From Hadesarchaea archaeon DG-33 (GTDB taxonomy: Archaea; Hadarchaeota; Hadarchaeia; Hadarchaeales; Hadarchaeaceae), in contig LQHI01000001.1 of assembly GCA_001515185.1 (NCBI GenBank), forward strand, positions 1 to 14,583: a DNA stretch of 14,583 nt, written 5' to 3'. Positions 1 to 5,776 of the stretch are shown here, one piece after another. The translations under genes and the position numbers were made by a program. The notes under the pieces are model-generated. The model was not told the DNA's origin. It was given only the letters and a program-made list of their open reading frames with translations, and did no database searches. The number at the start of each line of letters is the position of its first letter. The stretch's first letter is position 1.

Positions 1-882
1 GACGGGTACTACGAATTCTACTCTGTGGCCAAGGACAATGATAACAACGAGGAACTTGCTCCAGCCGTGGCAGATGTGCAATACGGCGTTGATAGGGTGG
101 CACCCACGATCACCTCGGTGGTAATCAACGACAACGCCAGCTCGACTTCCTCAGTGGAAGTGACCATTAGCATCGATGCATCGGATGCGATCTCTGGTTT
201 GGCTGAGATGCGGTTCAGCTTGAATAACTTCGAGTGGTCTGACTGGAAGAATTTCGTCGCGAGTAAATCTTACACCATTCCAACGGGTGACGGCCTCAAA
301 ACTGTCTACGTCCAGGTTAAGGATAAAGCAGGGTTGCCCTCAACGGTTGCAAGCGACTCGATCACCCTAGAGACCGTTGCGCCGCCTGCGCCTATTCCGC
401 CAGTGGTCGTTCCACCACTCTCACTCATAATACCCACACCAGCCCCTGTGCTACCGATTTTCTTCGTGCTGCTGGCAATTTTTTTAGTCGGCGTAAGCGG
501 CCTCGCGTTATACCGCGCCTTGATGTGGCGCATAAAGCCGTTCGTGTCGCTCAAATCCCTGAAGCGAGTGGTGCCCGCGAGACCTGCCGTAAACTTAGCG
601 CGCCTGAAAGTACTTTGGCGTATCAAGCCAGCGATATCCCTCAAGCGCATGATGCCCGCTCCGATAACCTTGGCCTCAGATTTGCCCACCGGTCCATTTA
701 AGCCCATACCAGTCGTCACCCGCCCGCCCGCGGTTGGACCTATGAGGTTTGCACCGAAGGCAATGGCACCCTCTGAGATTCTCAAACATTTGAAGCGCGC
801 CCCCCGCCCATCGAAGCCTAGGATCTCTCTCAAGCGCCTGAAGCGGGAAGTGTTCAAGAAAAAGAAGCGTAGGAGGTCGTAG
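1..882 (+). CDS. Surface protein C-terminus: Ig-like domain, membrane anchor, basic tail (partial)
   Basis: The frame is open from base 1, so the gene starts upstream; 293 residues are visible and the GTG at 25 is probably internal. Codons 1-8 read DGYYEFYS, typical of the end of a bacterial/archaeal Ig-like repeat. Codons about 35-120 form another Ig-like repeat (APTITSVVINDN, then ISGLAEMRFSLNN, ending VQVKDKAG). A proline-rich linker follows at about 128-148, then one membrane helix at codons 150-173 (VLPIFFVLLAIFLVGVSGLA). The remaining 120 residues are strongly basic and end in KKKKRRRS. Three copies of a KPx(V/I)SLK motif lie in this tail, at about 526-576, 616-654 and 814-846. By topology the Ig-like part should be outside and the basic tail in the cytoplasm, where it could touch nucleic acid, ribosomes or acidic lipid heads; that role is inference. 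The specific function is unknown. Confidence 0.8.
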   Translation, partial: DGYYEFYSVAKDNDNNEELAPAVADVQYGVDRVAPTITSVVINDNASSTSSVEVTISIDASDAISGLAEMRFSLNNFEWSDWKNFVASKSYTIPTGDGLKTVYVQVKDKAGLPSTVASDSITLETVAPPAPIPPVVVPPLSLIIPTPAPVLPIFFVLLAIFLVGVSGLALYRALMWRIKPFVSLKSLKRVVPARPAVNLARLKVLWRIKPAISLKRMMPAPITLASDLPTGPFKPIPVVTRPPAVGPMRFAPKAMAPSEILKHLKRAPRPSKPRISLKRLKREVFKKKKRRRS

Positions 883-886
883 GGAA

Positions 887-1036
887 ATGTCCACGATTGA
901 ACTCTGGGTTCAATTAATCGGAAGCGTGTTTTAATTAAGCCAACTCGGACAAGTTTGGGCTGGCGTATTTTTGATTATCGGTGCCATCTACCACCTGTTC
1001 AGACTAGCCAACCGGAAAATAGGTGACTTGCGATGA
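887..1036 (+). pseudogene. Small membrane protein ORF interrupted by an in-frame TAA
   Basis: A GGAGG ribosome site (872-876, inside the end of the previous gene) sits before ATG 887. The frame reads 15 codons (MSTIELWVQLIGSVF), meets TAA at 932-934, then stays open for 33 more codons (LSQLGQVWAGVFLIIGAIYH and on) to TGA 1034-1036. That TGA overlaps the next ATG in an ATGA junction. The two halves together would make a 48-residue protein with one or two membrane segments and a basic C-terminus. A good ribosome site at one end and a coupled junction at the other, both in one frame, suggest a real gene broken by one nonsense codon or a sequencing error. A 15-residue peptide alone is the other reading. 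No family recognised. Confidence 0.5.
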
Positions 1037-1197
1037 GAAAGAGAATGTCAGACCGTCTCAGAGAAGTCACTAAGCTGGTCGGGGAGGTCCCAGACGGTTT
1101 CATAGAGGAGGCACTTGGTTTCGACATCCGACATAAGACTTACAAAGAGGTACATACCGAAGCTACTGAGAAAACTACGCGCCGAGTCCCCCGTTGA
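1033..1197 (+). CDS. Small hypothetical protein (54 aa)
   Basis: ATG 1033 overlaps the TGA of the preceding frame by three bases (ATGA), a usual sign of translational coupling, and the frame runs 54 codons to TGA 1195-1197. The protein begins MRKRMSDRLREVTKLVGEVP and is highly charged, with a short acidic middle (FIEEALGFD) and a basic end (TTRRVPR). It has no membrane segment and no cysteine. I do not recognise a family. Its position makes it the last gene of a small cassette headed by the Ig-like surface protein, so a shared role at the envelope is possible but only inferred. The ATGA junction and charged composition favour a real gene. Confidence 0.5.
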   Translation: MRKRMSDRLREVTKLVGEVPDGFIEEALGFDIRHKTYKEVHTEATEKTTRRVPR

Positions 1198-1270
1198 AAA
1201 ACTTAGCCACGTTGACTCCCGAAAGAAGTATTAAAACGTTTTTCGGCATCGACTCGTGGATTTTTTCATG

Positions 1271-1283
1271 CTACATAATGTAG
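1271..1283. promoter_or_regulatory. Palindrome upstream of the minD-like promoter
   Basis: CTACAT-A-ATGTAG is a perfect 6+6 base inverted repeat with a one-base centre. It lies about 20 bases upstream of the TATA-like box at 1301-1310, where archaeal activators, or repressors blocking TFB/TBP, commonly bind. An operator role is inference; no second copy is seen. Confidence 0.35.
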
Positions 1284-1300
1284 TAATACGTTGCCTTAAT

Positions 1301-1310
1301 ATTTTAAATA
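1301..1310 (+). promoter_or_regulatory. TATA-like box of the minD-like gene
   Basis: ATTTTAAATA in an AT-rich stretch matches the archaeal TATA consensus. A start of transcription about 25 bases downstream would fall near 1328-1335, exactly at the first arm of the inverted repeat described next, giving a leader of about 80 bases before ATG 1412. Confidence 0.5.
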
Positions 1311-1327
1311 GGCCATCAAGTATAACT

Positions 1328-1390
1328 GGATAGGGGTTTGAAAAATCAAAAGTTAGGTTTTTCAGAAGCGGCGTGGAAAACCCCTAATCC
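1328..1390 (+). promoter_or_regulatory. Structured leader (nested inverted repeats) before the minD-like gene
   Basis: TAGGGGTTT (1331-1339) is the perfect reverse complement of AAACCCCTA (1378-1386). With one bulged base the stem extends by GGA (1328-1330) to TCC (1388-1390). Inside it, GAAAAA (1340-1345) pairs with TTTTTC (1358-1363) and closes a second hairpin, leaving 1364-1377 as a single-stranded or side-loop segment. No clear Shine-Dalgarno precedes ATG 1412 just downstream. The arrangement could be an RNA control element, a small RNA, or a DNA binding site. It matches no riboswitch class I know. Confidence 0.4.
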
Positions 1391-1411
1391 TAATGGTTGG
1401 GTTGTGTCTGA

Positions 1412-2182
1412 ATGAGGCTGAAGCGAGGTCTAATCTTAGGCGTCTTCTCGGCCAAAGGCGGTGTTGGTAAAACAACGACTGTGGCCAACCTAGGTGCGGC
1501 GCTGGCTCAGAAGCTCAAGAACCGCATCATCATCGTCGAAACCAACATGACTGCCTCGAACTTGGGGCTGCATCTTGGCATCCTCGACCCGCCAGTGGTA
1601 ATTCAGGATGTCGTCTTTGGCAAGATCAAGATAAGTGAGGCAATCATGGCCAACGACTACGGATTCCACATCATCCCGGGCTCTGTTGCATTCACGAGCG
1701 AGCTAGGCTCAATCGACCTCCGCGGCATCTTGGATGAGCTCACAAAAAAATATGATATAATAATACTCGACTCGGCCCCTGGTTTCGGCCTTGAGGTTTT
1801 TGCGGCAATGAAAACGTGCGACGAACTTCTGGTTGTATGCCAGCCCCGGGTGCCGGCGATTGCGGGGACGCTCCAGACCTTCCGGGCCGCCGACCGCCTC
1901 AAGATTCCGGTGTTTGGGGTGGTTCTGAATCGGGTCACGGGGAAGCGCTTCGAGATTCCGACCTCGGATATCAAGCGGACGTTGGGCTGGCCTACTATGA
2001 CGGTGGTTCCGGAAGACGACATGGTAGAGGAGGGAGTGACCCGAGGAATTCCTGTCGTCCTTCACGCTCCGAAATCTCCGGCGGCGATTGAGTACCGAAA
2101 GCTCGCGCAGGCGGTCTTATCCCACCTGAGGGCTCGCAAGCGCATCGCTCCTCGTAGAAAGCGCAGGGCCAAAAAAAAGTAG
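1412..2182 (+). CDS. MinD/ParA-family ATPase with altered switch I
   Basis: This is a SIMIBI-class P-loop ATPase of 256 residues, the usual MinD size. The deviant Walker A motif KGGVGKTT is at residues 15-22, with both the signature lysine K15 and K20. Walker B is YDIIILDSAPG near 115. The segment after the second strand reads ETNMTASNLGLHLG (43-56), where MinD normally has D-x-D-I-G; both aspartates are replaced (E43, N45). The C-terminus has no MinD-type amphipathic membrane helix; it ends in a lysine/arginine tail (RRKRRAKKK) that could bind nucleic acid or acidic membrane. ATG 1412 is the first start after an in-frame TGA. The gene stands alone behind its own promoter. The ATPase family is sure; the cargo (cell division, chromosome or envelope machinery) is not shown. 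Confidence 0.85.
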   Translation: MRLKRGLILGVFSAKGGVGKTTTVANLGAALAQKLKNRIIIVETNMTASNLGLHLGILDPPVVIQDVVFGKIKISEAIMANDYGFHIIPGSVAFTSELGSIDLRGILDELTKKYDIIILDSAPGFGLEVFAAMKTCDELLVVCQPRVPAIAGTLQTFRAADRLKIPVFGVVLNRVTGKRFEIPTSDIKRTLGWPTMTVVPEDDMVEEGVTRGIPVVLHAPKSPAAIEYRKLAQAVLSHLRARKRIAPRRKRRAKKK

Positions 2183-2304
2183 AAAAGTGAGGCAATGAAC
2201 TCATAATCTACTGCGTTAGTTGTATAGATTGTTTGTTTAAGCATGGGATTTACATCATCTCTAAAGATTCTAGATCTAGGTAAAATCAAATCGTCGGCTT
2301 GGCG

Positions 2305-2445
2305 ATGTTTACAGATTTAATCCCAAGGGAGAATTCGGCATTAAAGAAAGTTTACGGCACTGAAGATTCCACCATCCAAAATACAAAGTGCGAGTTAGAA
2401 ACAGAGCTATTTACGCGGATATGGTCGCTATCATTTTGTGGGTGA
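2305..2445 (+). CDS. Doubtful small ORF or gene remnant (46 aa)
   Basis: ATG 2305 opens 46 codons to TGA 2443-2445, beginning MFTDLIPRENSALKKVYG. Composition is protein-like (charged, mixed hydrophobic) but I see no Shine-Dalgarno and no family. It lies in an AT-rich gap between the minD-like gene and tRNA-Thr, 50 bases after the first copy of the promoter-like repeat. It could be the start of a decayed gene or chance. Confidence 0.2.
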   Translation: MFTDLIPRENSALKKVYGTEDSTIQNTKCELETELFTRIWSLSFCG

Positions 2446-2487
2446 GAGTTGGGATGCTTGGTGAAATAGCCAGTGGAATCATAGATT

Positions 2488-2495
2488 GTTTAAAG
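2488..2495 (+). promoter_or_regulatory. TATA-like box of tRNA-Thr
   Basis: GTTTAAAG lies 26-33 bases before the first base of the tRNA, the expected distance for an archaeal TATA box. It is part of the second copy of the ATAGATTGTTT repeat. Confidence 0.45.
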
Positions 2496-2520
2496 ATGGG
2501 AAAGAACACAAAATAATGAA

Positions 2521-2596
2521 GCCGCCGTAGCTCAGTTGGAAGAGCAATCGCCTTGTAAGCGATAGGTCGTGGGATCGTGACCCACCGGCGGCTCCA
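2521..2596 (+). tRNA. tRNA-Thr (anticodon UGU), CCA encoded
   Basis: The acceptor stem GCCGCCG/CGGCGGC is perfect. The D-arm is GCTC/GAGC with the GG of the D-loop. The anticodon stem is ATCGC/GCGAT with loop CTTGTAA, giving anticodon TGT at 2554-2556. The variable loop is five bases, the T-stem is GTGGG/CCCAC, the discriminator is T (2593), as known for archaeal tRNA-Thr, and CCA is encoded at 2594-2596. There is no intron. The odd point is the T-loop ATCGTGA instead of TTCRANY: positions 54 and 58 are A and T rather than T and A. All stems pair, so I take it as a real tRNA gene. Confidence 0.93.
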
Positions 2597-2635
2597 CCTT
2601 AAGTTTTGTTGCACTAGTAGTGTTGGGGGCATAAG

Positions 2636-3406
2636 ATGGGCGAAGGGTACGTTGGACAAATATTCAACTCGATTCAGGGAGAGGGACTCTATGTTGGCAG
2701 GCGGCAGGTCTTCGTGAGGCTGGCGGGCTGTTCATTGAACTGTAATTTTTGTGACACCGAGGAGTTCAGAAATTTTCGTCTCCAAACGTGCGAAGTTGAA
2801 ACTAAACCCAGCTCAATGAAATTCAAACGCGTGAGGAACCCGATGACCCACGAAGAGGTGCTTCGGTATGTCAAGCGTTTGACAACCCCAGATATCCACA
2901 GCATCTCGCTGACCGGTGGGGAACCACTTCTGGCAGGGAATTTTCTTGTCGATGTCGCCCGCGCGTGCAGACGAGCTGGTTTCGCCACCTATCTAGAGAC
3001 GAGCGGCGAGAGCAGTGAGGCGATGGAGAAAGTTATCTGCTACCTTGACTTTGCTGCAATCGACGTCAAGCTCCCCGAGCACCGAGCCGTACCGCGCAGA
3101 AGCTGGCGTCGTTTGTTCGAAAAGGAGTTGGCTTGCGTTAAGTTCGCACTTGAGAGAGGAGTGGAAACTTTTGTGAAAATAGTGGTGCTTCCTTCTACCC
3201 AACCAAAAACCATTACGCACGTGTGCAAACACCTAACGAGGGTCGCCCGGATACCCCTAGTCATCCAGCCGGTGACGCCTGCGCGAAAGGTTCACAGCGC
3301 CCCATCGATGACACATGTGTACCGCCTCGCTCAAGCCGCCGCCCGCGCGGGGGTTAAGCATATAGCGATAATACCCCAAATGCACAAACTTATGAAGGTG
3401 CTCTGA
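2636..3406 (+). CDS. queE: 7-carboxy-7-deazaguanine synthase (QueE)
   Basis: This radical SAM enzyme rearranges 6-carboxytetrahydropterin to 7-carboxy-7-deazaguanine, a step to preQ0, the precursor of archaeosine in archaeal tRNA. The start MGEGYVGQIFNSIQGEGLY has the family's N-terminal FxSIQGEG signature. The cluster motif C32-x3-C36-x2-C39 (CSLNCNFC) binds the 4Fe-4S centre, and SLTGGEPLL is the SAM-binding GGE motif. At 256 residues it is slightly longer than many bacterial forms because of an insertion at about 45-70. ATG 2636 is preceded by GGGGG at 2624-2628. Its TGA shares one base with the ATG of queD, so the two are coupled in one operon and act one after the other, QueD first. Confidence 0.92.
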   Translation: MGEGYVGQIFNSIQGEGLYVGRRQVFVRLAGCSLNCNFCDTEEFRNFRLQTCEVETKPSSMKFKRVRNPMTHEEVLRYVKRLTTPDIHSISLTGGEPLLAGNFLVDVARACRRAGFATYLETSGESSEAMEKVICYLDFAAIDVKLPEHRAVPRRSWRRLFEKELACVKFALERGVETFVKIVVLPSTQPKTITHVCKHLTRVARIPLVIQPVTPARKVHSAPSMTHVYRLAQAAARAGVKHIAIIPQMHKLMKVL

Positions 3407-3876
3407 TGCTGATCGAGTTCACGAAGGGTTTGGGTTTCTCGGCCTCACACTTTATCATAGGGCACAAGAAATGTGAACACCTGCATGGGCACAACTGGCG
3501 CGTTGGAGTGACCGTCGAGGGCGAACCGGACGAGCGGGGTCTCGTCGTGGATTTTTTCGACCTCGAGAGTTTTTTAAAAAGTTTGTGTGACAGTTACGAT
3601 CATCGTTTGCTGCTACCCGAGAACAACAGCTCTCTCAAACGCCTTTTGGAGGGAGAAAGTACTCGCATTTCTGTGCACGGCCGTGAGTTCGAGTTCCCCA
3701 GTGAGGATGTCGTCTGGCTTCCCGTCGTTAACACCACTGTGGAGGAGTTTGCAAGAGTTATTGCTGATGAGATGTTGAGGAATTTGCTGCCCTACCCGAA
3801 TGTGCGTCGAATAACCGTTTGGGTCGAGGAGTCGCCTGGGCAGAGCGCAACGGAAAAGCGGCAAGTGAAAGCGTAA
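3406..3876 (+). CDS. queD: 6-carboxytetrahydropterin synthase / PTPS family (QueD)
   Basis: QueD turns dihydroneopterin triphosphate into 6-carboxytetrahydropterin, the substrate of QueE. Zinc ligands expected for the 6-pyruvoyl-tetrahydropterin synthase fold are present: H15 in SASHF, and H27 and H29 in EHLHGHNW. The catalytic cysteine is C23, four residues before the HGH pair. YDHRLLL supplies the Asp-His of the proton relay, and VEESPGQSA near the end carries the pterin-anchoring glutamate. The length of 156 residues is normal for archaeal members with an insertion near 85-105. Archaeal members may vary in substrate, but the direct overlap with queE supports the preQ0 pathway. The remaining genes (GTP cyclohydrolase, QueC, the archaeosine transglycosylase) are not in this window. 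Confidence 0.9.
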   Translation: MLIEFTKGLGFSASHFIIGHKKCEHLHGHNWRVGVTVEGEPDERGLVVDFFDLESFLKSLCDSYDHRLLLPENNSSLKRLLEGESTRISVHGREFEFPSEDVVWLPVVNTTVEEFARVIADEMLRNLLPYPNVRRITVWVEESPGQSATEKRQVKA

Positions 3877-3884
3877 CCTCAACC

Positions 3885-3894
3885 TTTTTATATC
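3885..3894 (+). promoter_or_regulatory. TATA-like box of the GNAT gene
   Basis: TTTTTATATC lies 26-35 bases upstream of ATG 3920. With the usual 25-base distance, transcription would begin only a few bases before the ATG, so the mRNA is probably leaderless or nearly so; there is no Shine-Dalgarno. Confidence 0.5.
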
Positions 3895-3919
3895 TCGGCG
3901 CCCAAGTGCACCGAATATT

Positions 3920-4231
3920 ATGCAAATCAAACGCTTTGAACAGGAGGACGCGTGCAAGTACGAGTGCTGGGACGACTACCAGTGCTCAGTGATGGCGAGC
4001 GCGGTCGTCCGGAAGCATGGCAGGCAGGCCTACTTGCAGGACATCAACGTTAGTTCGAGCTATCGAGGGCGGGGCATAGGGACAGGATTGCTCAAGCAAA
4101 TACTGGCCGACTTCGAGGGTACGCTAATCGTGGCGAGCGTCTTCGAGGCACGTGTCCCCTGGTACGAGCGTCACGGGTTCAGGCCTACGAGCAATGAAGG
4201 AAATTTAGTCAGAATTGAGAAATCCCCATAA
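3920..4231 (+). CDS. GNAT-family N-acetyltransferase (short)
   Basis: This is an acetyl-CoA-dependent acyltransferase of 103 residues. The core motif A runs LQDINVSSSYRGRGIGTGLL (about 39-58), with the acetyl-CoA pyrophosphate loop R-G-R-G-I-G. Motif B follows with VASVFEARVPWYERHGFRP, including the WYER-GF pattern typical of the family. At 103 residues it is shorter than the usual 140-160; the N-terminal strand and helices are compressed, but the fold's essential parts remain. ATG 3920 is the only good start and fits the promoter spacing. The N-terminal third has three cysteines (CKYECWDDYQC), unusual but of unknown meaning. The substrate cannot be read from the sequence. It is a single-gene unit between queD and the second tRNA. 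Confidence 0.8.
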   Translation: MQIKRFEQEDACKYECWDDYQCSVMASAVVRKHGRQAYLQDINVSSSYRGRGIGTGLLKQILADFEGTLIVASVFEARVPWYERHGFRPTSNEGNLVRIEKSP

Positions 4232-4261
4232 CGCTTATCTTTCCAAAATCGAGTTCTGTTT

Positions 4262-4386
4262 GGGGTCGTGGGGTAGCCTGGTCTATCCTGCTGGCTTAAG
4301 GATTGTTTAAGCGGTCCTGCCAAATGGGGCGTTAGACCAGCGCAAAAAAGCCAGTGACTCGAGTTCAAATCTCGGCGACCCCACCA
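4262..4386 (+). tRNA. tRNA with an insertion in the anticodon region; tentatively tRNA-Leu (UAA)
   Basis: The ends are clear: acceptor GGGGTCG (4262-4268) with CGACCCC (4376-4382), discriminator A, encoded CCA, T-arm TCGAG-TTCAAAT-CTCGG, and D-loop AGCCTGGTCT. The centre is too long. If GCTGG (4290-4294) pairs with CCAGC (4337-4341), the loop is CTTAAG + A: anticodon TAA, G37, and a 35-base intron (4301-4335) at the canonical 37/38 site. The mature RNA is then 90 bases with a 17-base variable region, the length expected of tRNA-Leu. Against this, the variable region forms no stem and I find no good bulge-helix-bulge. In the rival fold GCTGGCTT pairs over eight bases with AAGCCAGT (4348-4355), giving a normal short variable loop but no sensible anticodon. 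A tRNA is likely; the isotype is uncertain. Confidence 0.75.
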
Positions 4387-4438
4387 CTCAAAACGAACGG
4401 TTTGTGAGACAGCTTCCCCATTGATTTCATCAAAAACT

Positions 4439-4446
4439 CTTAAAAG
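4439..4446 (+). promoter_or_regulatory. Possible TATA-like box of the enolase operon
   Basis: CTTAAAAG would place the transcription start near 4466-4470. That is downstream of the ATG at 4454 and upstream of the TTG at 4505, which favours the later enolase start. The match is modest. Confidence 0.3.
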
Positions 4447-4504
4447 AGGGGAGATGGACAGAAGTAATTTTAAGGTTTGTCAGCTATGTCAAAAGGGTGT
4501 AAAC

Positions 4505-5776
4505 TTGCAAAAGTTCATCGTTAAGAGTCTGACCGCACGCGAGATTCTCGACAGCAGAGGCAACCCAACCATTGAGGTTGATGTTGTAGTACGAAGCGAG
4601 AGCGGGGCGGAGGCGGGCGTTGGTAGAGCGGCCGCGCCTAGCGGAGCGAGCAGGGGAAAACACGAGGTCATAGCATTTCCCGAAGGAGGTGTTAAGGCTT
4701 CAGTTAAAGCTTTTAAAGAAATCTTGGCGCCGAAGTTAATCGGTAGCCCAGCTGACCGGTTGGAGGAGGTAGATTCCCTTCTTCATGAACTCGATGGGAC
4801 GTCAAATTTCTCGAGGATTGGGGGGAACGCGGCAGTAGCTGTCTCCATGGCGGTTGCAAAGGCAGCGGCGGCAGCTCGTGATCTACCTTTGTATAAGCAT
4901 TTGGGCGGCGATCAAGCAGTTCAACTGCCATACCCGCTTGGAAACATGCTCGGTGGTGGGGCTCATGCCGGCAGACAGGCTCCTGACATACAAGAATTTC
5001 ATGCCATCCCAGTCGGCGCGAAAAGTTTTGTTGATGCGTTTTTCGCCAACGCCAAAGTTCATAAGCGCGTGCGAGCCCTCATCGAAACAAAGGATCAAAC
5101 CTTCACTGGCGGTAAGGGTGACGAAGGCGCATGGGCCCCAAATCTCGATAGCTCAGCGGCTCTCGAAATAGTTGCACGGGCATGTGAGGAAGTTAGCAGT
5201 GAGGTTGGATTTGAGATAAGGCCTGCCCTTGACGTTGCTGCAAGCAGCCTTTACGATGAGCGTGAGCAAAAGTATCTCTATAAACGGGAAGGCAGATCTC
5301 GGGACGAGGGCGAGCAAATAAATTTCATCCTCGATTTGATCAATACATACAAGCTCTTTTTTGTTGAGGACCCGTTGCACGAGGAGGATTTTGATGGTTT
5401 TGCCGAGCTTACGAAAAAAGTCGGCGAAAAATGCTTGATATGTGGTGATGATCTCTTCGTCACAAATGTCGCGAGGATTCAAAAAGGGATTGAAGTCGGT
5501 GCCGTAAATTCGGTACTGATAAAACCGAACCAGATCGGCACGCTTACAGATACCCACAAGGCTGTGCAACTGACGAAAGAGCGCAACTATGTTCCTGTGG
5601 TATCTCATCGCTCAGGGGAAACTCCCGACGAAACCATCGCCCACCTAGCTGTGGCATGGGGCTGTCCCATTATCAAAACGGGCGCGGTCGGAGGCGAGCG
5701 GGTAGCCAAACTTAATGAGTTAATTCGAATTGAAGAAGAACTGGGGAATCGAGCAAAAATGGGGAAGCTTCGATGA
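4505..5776 (+). CDS. eno: Enolase
   Basis: Enolase interconverts 2-phosphoglycerate and phosphoenolpyruvate in glycolysis and gluconeogenesis. All active-site signatures are present: AREILDSRGNPT at the N-terminus, DIQEF (Glu168 of yeast), KGDEGAWAP (Glu211), ALDVAASS (metal Asp246), VEDPLHEEDF (Glu295), GDDLFVTN (Asp320), LIKPNQIGTLT (Lys345), VVSHRSGETPD (His373) and IKTGAVGGER (Lys396). TTG 4505 gives MQKFIVKSLTAREILDSRG, the normal archaeal N-terminal length, with AGGGTG upstream at about 4495-4500. An ATG at 4454 (GGGG very close before it) or a TTG at 4421 would add 17 or 28 residues, including a CQLC pair not typical of enolase. The gene heads the operon; its TGA overlaps the S2 start (ATGA). 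Here tRNA genes lie upstream rather than the rpoN-rpoK genes usual in archaea. Confidence 0.95.
   Translation: MQKFIVKSLTAREILDSRGNPTIEVDVVVRSESGAEAGVGRAAAPSGASRGKHEVIAFPEGGVKASVKAFKEILAPKLIGSPADRLEEVDSLLHELDGTSNFSRIGGNAAVAVSMAVAKAAAAARDLPLYKHLGGDQAVQLPYPLGNMLGGGAHAGRQAPDIQEFHAIPVGAKSFVDAFFANAKVHKRVRALIETKDQTFTGGKGDEGAWAPNLDSSAALEIVARACEEVSSEVGFEIRPALDVAASSLYDEREQKYLYKREGRSRDEGEQINFILDLINTYKLFFVEDPLHEEDFDGFAELTKKVGEKCLICGDDLFVTNVARIQKGIEVGAVNSVLIKPNQIGTLTDTHKAVQLTKERNYVPVVSHRSGETPDETIAHLAVAWGCPIIKTGAVGGERVAKLNELIRIEEELGNRAKMGKLR

Larger units (their letters stand above)
2224..2501 (+). repeat. Two copies of a promoter-like motif flanking a gene-poor stretch
   Basis: Copy 1 at 2224-2248 reads ATAGATTGTTT, then GTTTAAGC, then ATGGGA; copy 2 at 2481-2501 reads ATAGATTGTTTAAAG then ATGGGA. 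They match except for a four-base insertion and one or two changes. Copy 2 sits where the tRNA-Thr promoter should be, so copy 1 may be a second promoter that starts a transcript near 2255. The rest of 2183-2520 shows no convincing gene except the small ORF listed separately. Confidence 0.35.

Noticed and set aside
306..857. A 183-codon minus-strand frame under the surface protein tail
   Set aside because: Its composition is Gly/Arg/Ala-rich as an antisense shadow, with no ribosome site or motif; the plus strand encodes a convincing membrane helix and tail.
2411..2659. An 82-codon minus-strand frame across tRNA-Thr
   Set aside because: It runs antisense through the tRNA and into the queE start, with no recognisable protein features.
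4301..4335. A box C/D guide RNA inside the tRNA insertion, as in euryarchaeal tRNA-Trp introns
   Set aside because: No RTGATGA or CTGA boxes are found in the insertion, and the visible loop does not give a CCA anticodon.
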